A stretch of 5,099 bases of DNA, from NCBI GenBank assembly GCA_934777245.1, contig CAKVND010000082.1, positions 1 to 5,099 on the forward strand, read 5' to 3'. Shown piece by piece: positions 1 to 5,099 of the stretch. Positions within the stretch are counted from its first letter, which is position 1. Each line of letters opens with the position of its first letter. The translations under genes and the position numbers were made by a program. A model generated the notes under the pieces. The model ran no database searches and was not told the origin of the DNA. It was given only the letters and a program-made list of their open reading frames with translations. Source of the DNA: an uncultured Candidatus Melainabacteria bacterium. GTDB taxonomy: Bacteria > Cyanobacteriota > Vampirovibrionia > Gastranaerophilales > Gastranaerophilaceae.

Positions 1-40
1 TCTTTTTTAGTGCTAATTCTTCAAGGGTAAGTTTATTCAT
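1..40 (-). CDS. Start of an unidentified late gene (5' 13 codons only)
   Basis: An ATG at 40-38 opens a frame that stays open to the window edge and reads MNKLTLEELALKK. It overlaps the end of the portal gene by 8 bases, with the start and stop sharing ATGAATAA, the tight overlap expected of a translationally coupled downstream gene. A purine-rich AGGAAGGA lies about 12-19 bases upstream inside the portal gene, and a closer GGA also precedes the ATG, so the ribosome site is plausible but not ideal. Thirteen residues are too few to assign a family. In a Mu-type order the gene after the portal would be the gp30/MuF head morphogenesis gene. After a tail tube it would more often be a tail assembly chaperone or tape measure protein. 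The sequence here cannot separate these options. Confidence 0.55.
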   Translation of the reverse strand, partial: MNKLTLEELALKK

Positions 41-1493
41 CTAATCCATCGTTCCTTCCTTGTAACTCACAAAGAAACAAAGCCTTTTGGAGCGATTCTT
101 CAAACTTTTTGCTTTTTAGATTTTTGTCGGTTAATAGTTCGTAGGCTTCTTCGTAGCTTTCGCAACTTTCAAGTAATGAAATCAGAGGTGAAATCATTTT
201 TTGAGATTGTTCGTTTAATTTAGTTTCTGAAATGAAATTAAAAAGATTTTCTATTTGTTTTTGACCGACAATAATTGGTTCATCTTCCTTAAATTCTTTA
301 AAGTTAGGATTTAAGGGCAGAATGTCTTCTCTAATTTCAAAATCATCATCTTCTAAACCATAATTTTTAATAAAATATTCTTTTGTAAATTTAACTCCTG
401 TTTCAGATAAAATTTTATCTCTTTGTGCGAGCGTTAAATCAACATCTTCAGGTGCAAACATTTCAAAAACAGGAATTTCTGCATTTGAGAAGTTGATTTC
501 ATAAATCCAAGCTATCAGTTGGTTTATAACGCTTTCAACAAGTTTTTTATCTGAATCAATAATATCTTGCCTTACTGCCATGTGGGTGTTGGCTGCTGCA
601 TAACTCCCAGTTGAGCCGATTTCGGTCGTTAGAGTTTGACCTAAAATTGCTTTTGAAATTTCAGCATTCATTTTGTCGATTAATTTTTCGTAAATTTCGG
701 CAGAAGAGGATTTACTTGCTTCTTGGATTTCAACCGATGAATCGTCAGGAATGACTGCAATTGCATCTTGCACCATTTCTTCAAGCATATCGGCAAGAGT
801 GTTTGTTTCTTCTTTTGTAGCTCCACGTGGGTGTTTACCTATCAAGTGCGGCATTCCGTATTTTTCTGTAAACACAACCCAAAATTTCATACCACCTTTT
901 TTGAAGGTTACGTTCCAAAATACCCGAGACAATGTTCTTTCACCGTATGGATTGTTGTAACTCGGATTATTTTGAGCAAGAAGAAATTTTTTATTTGGTA
1001 GTAATTCACCGTAGTAATTTTCTTTTGTTCTGAATTTGAGGTTGTTATCATCATCAAAACAAAACCATTCAGGAGGTTTGGCAATAATTTTTGTCGGCAA
1101 AATATATCCTGATTTATTCTTTTGCCAAATAATTTCAAGCGGTTGAAAACCGTATAAAGTTGCATCAAGAATATCATTTATGAGTTTATGGATATCTAAA
1201 GATTTTAATAATTTAAAAATATTTTCGGTATTTTCGTCTTTATCTACTCCACGATTTATATCCCAATCAAGCGAAAGTACACCTGCTTTTCTTGATTGAA
1301 CGCAAGCAAAAACGTGAGGATCGCACATCAGTTCCTTATAAATCCTCATATCCTTGCCTTGCTTTCTAAGCACAATATCAGGATCAGGCAGAATATTTGC
1401 TAATGAATAAAAATTTAATGCACGTTTTCTTGTTGCAATTTCTTCGGTTAAATTCTTTTTAGAATTAGCTTTTTTCAATACAGTTTCTTCCAC
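33..1493 (-). CDS. Phage portal protein, DUF935 / Mu gp29 family
   Basis: This 486-residue protein is close to full length for the DUF935 portal family (Mu gp29 is about 510 residues). Portal proteins form the ring at one capsid vertex through which DNA is packaged and ejected and to which the tail attaches. Family-typical stretches are the SRKAGVLSLDWDI region (about 67-79), LDATLYGFQPLEIIW (109-123), NNPYGERTLSRVFW (180-193), the GGMKFWVVFTEKYGMPHLIGK segment (200-220), the ILGQTLTTE and GSYAAANTHMAVRQDI segments (283-311), and KFTKEYFIKNYGL (368-380). The C-terminal helix ending in LFLCELQGR also fits the family. The start is GTG at 1493, chosen because AGGAG lies seven bases upstream, inside the last codons of the tail tube gene, which ends two bases before. 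Its position after the tail tube is unusual. The family call is strong. Confidence 0.95.
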   Translation of the reverse strand: MEETVLKKANSKKNLTEEIATRKRALNFYSLANILPDPDIVLRKQGKDMRIYKELMCDPHVFACVQSRKAGVLSLDWDINRGVDKDENTENIFKLLKSLDIHKLINDILDATLYGFQPLEIIWQKNKSGYILPTKIIAKPPEWFCFDDDNNLKFRTKENYYGELLPNKKFLLAQNNPSYNNPYGERTLSRVFWNVTFKKGGMKFWVVFTEKYGMPHLIGKHPRGATKEETNTLADMLEEMVQDAIAVIPDDSSVEIQEASKSSSAEIYEKLIDKMNAEISKAILGQTLTTEIGSTGSYAAANTHMAVRQDIIDSDKKLVESVINQLIAWIYEINFSNAEIPVFEMFAPEDVDLTLAQRDKILSETGVKFTKEYFIKNYGLEDDDFEIREDILPLNPNFKEFKEDEPIIVGQKQIENLFNFISETKLNEQSQKMISPLISLLESCESYEEAYELLTDKNLKSKKFEESLQKALFLCELQGRNDGLDE

Positions 1494-1495
1494 GA

Positions 1496-2017
1496 TTAAG
1501 CTCCTGTATTAGATTTGAATTTCTTTAATATGTCTACGTTTCCGACTTTGTAGATATTTTGCAGTACATCAATTTCAAAAATCGGAATTTTGTTAACGAT
1601 TAGTTTTGCGTAGGTTACTGCCATAGCGGTTTCATAGTCGGCATTTTCTTGTGCTTTAATTGTGCCGAGGGGGAATTCTTTAAAGGTTCCGATGATAAAG
1701 GCTGTTGCCGGAACTTCTTCAATCTTGCCTGTGCTTCCGTAGGTTTCGAGGTTGGCTCTAACTTGTAGCATTGAGGCTGTAAATGGGTTTGAGCATACTG
1801 TTAAAACTTGTGGGTAGAGTGCGTTCCATTTGATTTTGCATTCAAGTTTATCTATTCCTGAAAAGAATTCGGCAGAGCCTACCATTCCCAATGCTTTATG
1901 CTCCGCCATTTTGTGTTTAATTTGCGGTAATTGTACTTCTTCTGCTCGTCCCAAAAGATTTACGCCATTTAGGTAAACATTGGCGTTAGTTAATTTATTT
2001 ATTTGAATGTTGGACAT
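1496..2017 (-). CDS. Major tail tube protein, P2 FII family
   Basis: This 173-residue protein matches the size of the P2 FII tail tube protein (172 residues). Tube proteins stack as rings to form the inner channel of a contractile tail, inside the sheath. The N-terminal half is diagnostic: NANVYLNGVNLLGRAEEVQLP (11-31) followed by a KMAEHKALGMVGSAEF segment (36-51) corresponds to the NVYLNG, VTLPKL and GMNGSAPV pattern of P2 FII. The C-terminal part keeps the family plan, with a YAKLIVNKIPIFEIDVLQNIYKVG-type segment (about 136-159; P2 has a similar KELVEIDTINMIEKVNG). The ATG at 2017 follows GGAG with a five-base spacer. It sits downstream of the sheath gene, as in P2, but a small cysteine-rich gene separates the two. 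The comparison is from memory of the P2 protein. Confidence 0.93.
   Translation of the reverse strand: MSNIQINKLTNANVYLNGVNLLGRAEEVQLPQIKHKMAEHKALGMVGSAEFFSGIDKLECKIKWNALYPQVLTVCSNPFTASMLQVRANLETYGSTGKIEEVPATAFIIGTFKEFPLGTIKAQENADYETAMAVTYAKLIVNKIPIFEIDVLQNIYKVGNVDILKKFKSNTGA
1501..1505 (-). promoter_or_regulatory. Ribosome binding site that fixes the GTG start of the portal gene
   Basis: The minus strand reads AGGAG here, seven bases before the GTG at 1493. It lies within the last sense codons of the tail tube gene, so the site is embedded in coding sequence and translation of tube and portal is probably coupled. No ATG lies in a better position, which supports the GTG start. Confidence 0.75.
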
Positions 2018-2044
2018 ATATACTCCGTAAAAAATTGTTGGTTG

Positions 2045-2221
2045 TTATTTTTTCAAAAGTCCGCATTGAGAAATTTCGACTTCTTCATAGTGGAGGAAAA
2101 CGTATTCTTTGCTTATTGCTTGGATGAGGGGACATTTGTATCTGTTTTTGCAAACCGAACACACATCATTTTCGTTTAAGAAAACTTCGATTTTACTTTG
2201 GTTGTTTACTACTGCGTACAT
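2045..2221 (-). CDS. Small four-cysteine phage protein of unknown function (58 aa)
   Basis: Translating this gap by hand gives a 58-residue frame starting MYAVVNNQSK and ending QCGLLKK. The ATG at 2221 directly abuts the TAA of the sheath gene (TAAATG), and an AGGAG lies eight bases upstream within the sheath gene's last codons, so this is a well-placed, translated gene. It has four cysteines: C21-x2-C24-x5-C30 in a CSVCKNRYKCPL stretch, and C53 near the end, spaced as in a small metal-binding knuckle or ribbon. There is no signal peptide or membrane segment. The gene fills the space between sheath and tube, which are adjacent in P2. I do not recognise a named family. Possible roles include a tail assembly factor or an accessory gene inserted in the operon. 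Zinc binding is inferred from cysteine spacing only. Confidence 0.8.
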   Translation of the reverse strand: MYAVVNNQSKIEVFLNENDVCSVCKNRYKCPLIQAISKEYVFLHYEEVEISQCGLLKK

Positions 2222-3454
2222 TTAGGACACTCCTAAATTTTTGAGCAAATCAATATCAATAAAGGACTCAAATGTAATGCGCTCAGCTGGTGTCGGTGGC
2301 ATAAATTCGACATCAAACACAATGTGACCGTTGGCTATTTCGGTTGTCGGATTCTTTTCTGTGTTAAAGGTGCATTTACCGTCAATCAAAGCTCCACGTC
2401 CGATTAGAGTTCGGATAAATTGATTTACTGTTTCGCAAATAGAATCAATTAATCCGTTATCGATTGGGTAATCGATAAATTGTAACATTGAGTATTCAAC
2501 CGATTCGTGAAGAATGTCAGCGGTTCTTCTAACGTTAATAAAATTAGTAGGGTCTGTGTTTGTCGGATAGGCTGCGGAGCGGTTTCCCCAAGTTCTCATA
2601 CCTGAGCCGTAAGAATTAAAAATAGTCATAATTCCTGCTTCGTTCAGTTGGTTAACTTCACTGGTTGAATCGTTAATCATTGAAGTCAGTTGTCTTTCAA
2701 TACCGATTATTCCTTGAATTTCTGTATTTGATGGTGACCAATGATAGCCTTTGGATACGTCTTTTGCTGCGATTACTCCTGCAAGCCTTTGTGAGTACGG
2801 TTGTAGTTTTATTGAATCAGTTGCTGAATCGTATACTTTTACGTGCGGATAGCATAAAATCAGACGTTCTGATGAGGTGTTGAAATTAATCGTACCTTCA
2901 CTTCCACGTCCTTTAATTGCATCTTGAACGGTCGTTCCGACAGGTGCGTCAACGATTCCTATTGCACGAATTTTGTTGCAAATTTTGTTTATTGCAACGG
3001 TAACGGAATTATCTTCACAATAGGTTGGTGCGATTATTGTTTTGGGGTAGTATCCAAATAATGAATAACAATCTTCAAACGCACTTAAACCTGTACGTTT
3101 GTAGGTTTCAGAATCGACTCCGCCGATAATATCAGATAATTTGACTTCATCTATGGAGTTGTGTTTCTGAGGGTTATAGACGTTTACTGCTAAAACAATA
3201 CCTGAGCCTTGGTCAAATATTGACTCTAAGGCTTGTGGGATAGTGAATCCGTCTTTTGGTTTGCCGAAATACTTAACGGCATCAATGTCGCTTGTGATAA
3301 GTGTTGGTGTGTTTATTGTTCTATATTCTTCAGCAACTTCGTCTATCGGCGCAGTTCCGACAAGACCGATAACAGCGGTTTTTACTGTCGAAATTGTTCT
3401 TGCGCCTTTTGCTATTTCTATGGTTTCAACACCATGTAAAAAGGATGCAGACAT
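2222..3454 (-). CDS. Contractile tail sheath protein, P2 FI family
   Basis: This 410-residue protein is close in length to P2 FI (396). Sheath subunits form the outer contractile cylinder that drives the tube through the cell envelope. The N-terminus has the hallmark pattern HGVETIEIAKGARTISTVKT (7-26) followed by AVIGLVGTAP (27-36), parallel to the HGVQVLEINEGTRVISTVSTA stretch of P2 FI. Further family landmarks are KGYHWSPSNTEIQGI (235-249), LNEAGIMTIF (270-279), MRTWGNRSA (286-294), the FINVRRTADIL segment (305-315), and a C-terminal DVEFMPPTPAERI segment (381-393) that corresponds to the VPPLENL region of P2. The ATG at 3454 follows AGGAG with a five-base spacer. It is preceded by a 60-base gap with repeated G-tracts and followed immediately by a small cysteine-rich gene. 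Mu's own sheath (gene L) is a more distant relative, so P2 type is the better description. Confidence 0.96.
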   Translation of the reverse strand: MSASFLHGVETIEIAKGARTISTVKTAVIGLVGTAPIDEVAEEYRTINTPTLITSDIDAVKYFGKPKDGFTIPQALESIFDQGSGIVLAVNVYNPQKHNSIDEVKLSDIIGGVDSETYKRTGLSAFEDCYSLFGYYPKTIIAPTYCEDNSVTVAINKICNKIRAIGIVDAPVGTTVQDAIKGRGSEGTINFNTSSERLILCYPHVKVYDSATDSIKLQPYSQRLAGVIAAKDVSKGYHWSPSNTEIQGIIGIERQLTSMINDSTSEVNQLNEAGIMTIFNSYGSGMRTWGNRSAAYPTNTDPTNFINVRRTADILHESVEYSMLQFIDYPIDNGLIDSICETVNQFIRTLIGRGALIDGKCTFNTEKNPTTEIANGHIVFDVEFMPPTPAERITFESFIDIDLLKNLGVS

Positions 3455-3466
3455 ATTTTCTCCTTT

Positions 3467-3506
3467 AAGGGGTAAATCAGATTGGGGTAGGGATAAAGGG
3501 GTAAAT
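3467..3506. repeat. G-tract direct repeats in the gap before the sheath gene
   Basis: On the plus strand AAGGGGTAAAT occurs twice (3467-3477 and 3496-3506), with a third GGGGTA between them (3484-3489), so GGGGTA recurs at 3469, 3484 and 3498, about every 14-15 bases. A further GGG is at 3490-3492. This gives four G-runs of three or more within 33 bases in otherwise AT-rich DNA. The transcript carries the complementary C-tracts just upstream of the sheath ribosome site. Function is not known. Confidence 0.55.
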
Positions 3507-3514
3507 TGAAAAAA

Positions 3515-3925
3515 TTAATAATTTTGTATATTTTGAGTAGTTAAAGTGAAATTTATTCCGTATTGCCAAATTCCACCATTTTCAGATATGAAATAATCTT
3601 TTGTCGGTGTAAGTTTTGTGCATTCATCAGACTGAAAACCTGATAGTGATTGCCTTACTTTATCAATATATTCGTAAGCACCGTCATTAAAACGCAGATT
3701 TCTTGTAACTACTGTTATTGCAAATTCTTTTTTTGAATTTTGGGTAACAAAAGCAATAGCGTTAGTTTCTGAGTAATTTCCGCCTTGATAATGCACAAGT
3801 AACGCACCGATTGGGTGAAGTAAAATAAATTCTGAGGGTTTATCAGGAAATCCTTCAACTAAAACATCAGGGAAATCTTGTTTTAGTTTTAAAATAATAG
3901 AATTTTCTATGTTTCTAATATTCAT
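3515..3925 (-). CDS. Mu gp37-like neck / tail-completion protein (Gp37 family)
   Basis: This 136-residue protein follows the Gp37 pattern of Mu-like phages: an N-terminal helix (MNIRNIENSIILKLKQDFP), then VEGFPDKPSEF with HPIGALLVHYQGGNYSE (37-53), a central strand EFAITVVTRNLRFNDGAYEYIDKVRQSLSGF (67-97), and a C-terminal ENGGIWQYGINFTLTT segment (115-130). The final IWQY element and the DGAY...VRQSLSGF helix are typical of the family. In Mu-type phages gp36 and gp37 lie together between capsid and sheath genes, and they are thought to serve in the neck or tail terminator. The ATG at 3925 overlaps the end of the gp36-like gene by 11 bases and is preceded by GGAAG four bases upstream. No gp38-like gene follows; a 60-base gap leads to the sheath gene. 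Confidence 0.88.
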   Translation of the reverse strand: MNIRNIENSIILKLKQDFPDVLVEGFPDKPSEFILLHPIGALLVHYQGGNYSETNAIAFVTQNSKKEFAITVVTRNLRFNDGAYEYIDKVRQSLSGFQSDECTKLTPTKDYFISENGGIWQYGINFTLTTQNIQNY

Positions 3926-4361
3926 TTAACTTCCGTTTTCCAAACAATTTATCTAAAATATTTTTATTTGTTTTGTATTCTTCCGCATTAAAATTGGAAC
4001 TTTCGAGCAAATCATTTTCGGCTTGGAGAGTTATTACACCTTTTTGAATATCTCTCAACGTTGAAATTGCGTTGTCGTAATTTGTTTGGATTACTTCCGG
4101 CATTTCGTTTCTCATACGGCGAGAATACAAACGGTAGATACTTAAATCAATTGCAAGAATCCGAAGCAAAGGAAAATGGGCATCAAGGGGTAGAGAGTAT
4201 CTACCACGAAGATACCCATCAATGAGCGTAGAAGAATAAATAATGGCTTCTTCAACCACAACACGATTGACTTCTTCTTGCCCATTATCAGAAGAGAGCT
4301 GGATTAGAGTAGGGGTAGAGGTTTGAGCTTCAATATCTTCAATCGTGCAATAATCTGTCAT
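3915..4361 (-). CDS. Mu gp36-like head-tail connector protein (DUF1320)
   Basis: This 148-residue protein is of the usual DUF1320/gp36 size. The family hallmarks are visible: an N-terminal MTDYCTIEDIEAQT helix, LIQLSSDNG (19-27), an IDGYLRGRYSLPL segment (47-59) that is nearly diagnostic, PLLRILAIDLSIYRLY (64-79), and YDNAISTLRDIQKGVITL (95-112). Members are thought to be adaptor proteins at the neck, joining portal to tail. The C-terminal 35 residues (KTNKNILDKLFGKRKLNEY and preceding) are charged and poorly conserved. The ATG at 4361 follows AAGGA with a seven-base spacer. The 158-base gap upstream contains a strongly folded element whose 3' edge is about 15 bases before this ribosome site, so its translation could be affected by that structure. 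The gene ends in TAG. Confidence 0.92.
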   Translation of the reverse strand: MTDYCTIEDIEAQTSTPTLIQLSSDNGQEEVNRVVVEEAIIYSSTLIDGYLRGRYSLPLDAHFPLLRILAIDLSIYRLYSRRMRNEMPEVIQTNYDNAISTLRDIQKGVITLQAENDLLESSNFNAEEYKTNKNILDKLFGKRKLNEY

Positions 4362-4388
4362 TTCAATATCCTTGTTAAATCGTGTCTT

Positions 4389-4518
4389 GGATTATTCGGG
4401 TACGTATAGCCTTTCATTTCGTTTCAAAATTTCCTGACAGAAATTTTTACACTTCATCAGGCTATTTACTCTTACGGGTTAGTCTGCCTAACGGCAGCCG
4501 TCACCCTACCGAAAATCC
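4389..4518 (-). ncRNA. Predicted structured RNA domain (three-way junction) upstream of gp36
   Basis: The gap between the decoration gene and the gp36-like gene has no good coding frame but almost all of it can fold. Reading the minus strand, the outer stem pairs 4518-4507 with 4402-4389 (GGAUU with AAUCC, then CGGUA with UACCCG; about 11 pairs with one mismatch and two single-base bulges). It encloses two arms. One arm pairs GGGU (4506-4503) with ACCC (4479-4476) around a perfect CUGCC-GUUA-GGCAG hairpin (4497-4484). The other pairs AUAGCC (4465-4460 complement) with GGCUAU (4411-4406) around a perfect eight-pair AAAAUUUC/GAAAUUUU hairpin (4447-4426). Purine-rich internal loops carry UGAUGA and GAAAC. 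No U-run follows, so it is not a simple terminator. It may be a cis-element or phage small RNA. The fold was found by hand, without energy calculation. Confidence 0.6.
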
Positions 4519-4519
4519 G

Positions 4520-4858
4520 CTACTTTCCTATCAGAATTCGTATAATTTGACCATCTGCTCCGTTATCTAAAGCATAGCCGTTTACGATAGCGGAACCTTC
4601 TGCTTTAACGGCTTTACCGTTATCATCTGATGCAACAGCATCACCAACAGAAACTGTTCCACCGGCTTCTACGAGCAAGATTCCGAAAACTGATATCGGC
4701 AAATATTGTTCTTTTTCTGTATCAACATCAGAGATACCAAAAGCTTTTGCACCTGATTTGCAGTATTTGCCGTCAAATCCGATAAATCTTTGTTGGACGA
4801 TATTTTCTGCTGCTTTTATTGAATCGATTAGGAGTGGTTTATACAATTTATTCGCCAT
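4520..4858 (-). CDS. Capsid decoration (cement) protein, DUF2190-like
   Basis: This 112-residue protein begins MANKLYKPLLIDSIKAAENI and follows the DUF2190 plan: RFIGFDGKYCKSGAKAFGISDVD (about 24-46), then LPISVFGILLVEAGGTVSVGDAV (53-75), then NGYALDNGADGQIIRILIG near the C-terminus. Such proteins are small beta-rich capsid cement proteins encoded next to the major capsid gene. An in-frame upstream extension from 4927 is open, but it reads only Met/Lys-rich repeats that are the out-of-frame shadow of the preceding gene's tail. The ATG at 4858 is preferred because AAGGAG lies six bases upstream and the family-like sequence begins there. It overlaps the stop of the upstream gene by 11 bases. 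The gene ends in TAG, and the structured gap follows directly. An adjacent ATG at 4861 is possible but would be only three bases from the AAGGAG. Confidence 0.85.
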   Translation of the reverse strand: MANKLYKPLLIDSIKAAENIVQQRFIGFDGKYCKSGAKAFGISDVDTEKEQYLPISVFGILLVEAGGTVSVGDAVASDDNGKAVKAEGSAIVNGYALDNGADGQIIRILIGK

Positions 4859-5099
4859 CATTTTCTCCTTGATTTTCATCAGAGTTTTGGTCTTGATTTT
4901 CATCTTGGTTTTCATTTTGGCTTTCATCTGATTTATCAGTTTCAGCCTTTTTCTGTTTTTGATTTTTGTTTTGTTGAGTTTTTGGAGTTCTTTCAGGAAT
5001 TAATTCAACAAAATCTGCAAGTTTTTTTGCTTCGGCTTCCGTTAATTCTATAATATCGTTTGGCTTGCGTAATATTCCGTTATGCAGAATATTTGTGTG
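4848..5099 (-). CDS. gp35-like small head-region protein, 3' part, with acidic Gln/Asn-rich tail
   Basis: A frame open at the window edge (first full codon 5099-5097) runs for 83 residues to TAA at 4848-4850. The visible N-terminal part contains HNGILRKPNDIIELTEAEAKKL (residues 7-28 of the visible part, split by a turn after Pro), a pattern seen in the short FluMu gp35 N-terminal domain of Mu-like phages, in which a beta-hairpin ending 'kPGd.IeLte.eA..L' occurs. That assignment is moderate. After about residue 37 it becomes low complexity: a Lys/Gln stretch (TQQNKNQKQKK), then an acidic Asp/Glu/Asn/Gln tail built on a four-residue repeat. The gene overlaps the decoration gene by 11 bases. Position between an unseen capsid gene and the decoration gene fits a Mu gp35 locus. 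The 5' end, probably only a few codons, lies outside the window. Confidence 0.7.
   Translation of the reverse strand, partial: HTNILHNGILRKPNDIIELTEAEAKKLADFVELIPERTPKTQQNKNQKQKKAETDKSDESQNENQDENQDQNSDENQGENDGE
4857..4916 (-). repeat. Five degenerate 12-base tandem units encoding a D/N-E-N-Q tail
   Basis: Read on the minus strand, five in-frame 12-base units follow one another: 4916-4905, 4904-4893, 4892-4881, 4880-4869 and 4868-4857. Units two and four are identical (GATGAAAATCAA), unit one differs by two bases, and units three and five are more diverged. They encode NENQ, DENQ, DQNS, DENQ and GEND. Because the unit is a multiple of three, the neighbouring frame also stays open and reads Met/Lys-rich, which creates the false extension of the decoration gene. 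Confidence 0.8.
4865..4870 (-). promoter_or_regulatory. Ribosome binding site that fixes the decoration gene start
   Basis: The minus strand reads AAGGAG, six bases before the ATG at 4858 and three before the ATG at 4861. It lies inside the last repeat unit of the upstream gene. It argues for the short (112-residue) decoration protein and against the open 23-residue upstream extension. Confidence 0.75.

Noticed and set aside
4426..4447. Rho-independent terminator after the decoration gene
   Set aside because: The 8-pair hairpin is AU-rich and is followed by GAAACG, not by a U-run, on either reading of the late transcript. The CUGCC/GGCAG hairpin also lacks a U-run.
4404..4466. Hammerhead ribozyme suggested by CUGAUGA followed by a hairpin and GAAAC on the minus strand
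   Set aside because: The core motifs are present in order, but six unpaired bases (AGUGUA) separate CUGAUGA from the hairpin. The stem that would close the ribozyme (AUAGC/GCUAU) leaves G at the cleavage position, and no stem III with a UH site can be formed. The strands fit the simple internal-loop arm better.
4469..4503. Short frame on the minus strand starting GTG and reading VTAAVRQTNP in the gap
   Set aside because: Only ten codons, with no ribosome site at a suitable distance, and entirely inside the paired RNA arm.
4382..4570. 62-codon plus-strand frame covering the gap and the decoration gene end
   Set aside because: It has no convincing ribosome site, runs against all neighbouring genes, overlaps the conserved C-terminus of the decoration protein, and its openness follows from the folded element's symmetric sequence. 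No recognisable protein family.
4859..4927. 23-residue Met/Lys-rich N-terminal extension of the decoration protein
   Set aside because: It is the alternate frame of the 12-base repeats in the upstream gene, and a good ribosome site with correct spacing precedes the internal ATG at 4858.
1..5099. Possible recoding of TGA, because no gene in the window ends in TGA
   Set aside because: Eight stops (six TAA, two TAG) are too few to show avoidance, and no gene has an in-frame TGA that would need to be read as an amino acid.

Overview
The window is a piece of the late (structural) operon of a contractile-tailed phage or Mu-like prophage. All supported genes lie on the minus strand, so transcription runs from position 5099 down to 1. 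The DNA is AT-rich (roughly 35-40% GC by eye). Starts are ATG, plus one GTG, behind clear AGGAG-type ribosome binding sites, and stops are TAA or TAG with no in-frame TGA, which fits an ordinary bacterial code. The sequence does not identify the host. A low-GC, possibly gut-associated bacterium is only a guess. No integrase, transposase, tRNA, CRISPR array or host gene is visible.

Layout in transcription order: (1) 3' end of a gp35-like small head-region gene with a low-complexity acidic/Gln/Asn tail (4848-5099). (2) A DUF2190-like capsid decoration protein (4520-4858). (3) A 158-nt gene-free gap (4362-4519) that is almost filled by a predicted folded RNA domain. (4) A Mu gp36-like protein of the DUF1320 family (3915-4361). 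(5) A Mu gp37-like protein (3515-3925). (6) A 60-nt gap with repeated G-tracts. (7) A P2 FI-like tail sheath (2222-3454). (8) A 58-residue four-cysteine protein not resolved as an ORF elsewhere (2045-2221). (9) A P2 FII-like tail tube (1496-2017). (10) A DUF935/Mu gp29-like portal (33-1493). (11) The first 13 codons of another gene (1-40). Most junctions are overlaps or gaps of a few bases, as in one translationally coupled operon.

Working together, the decoration protein would stabilise the capsid, gp36 and gp37 would form the neck or head-tail connector, the sheath and tube would form the contractile tail, and the portal would form the DNA entry/exit vertex. The window is mosaic: head and connector genes are of Mu type, while sheath and tube look most like those of P2. 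The portal gene sits after the tail tube instead of near the terminase and capsid genes, which differs from the Mu order. The three points most worth a second look are the structured RNA between the decoration gene and gp36, the displaced portal gene, and the small cysteine protein inserted between sheath and tube.
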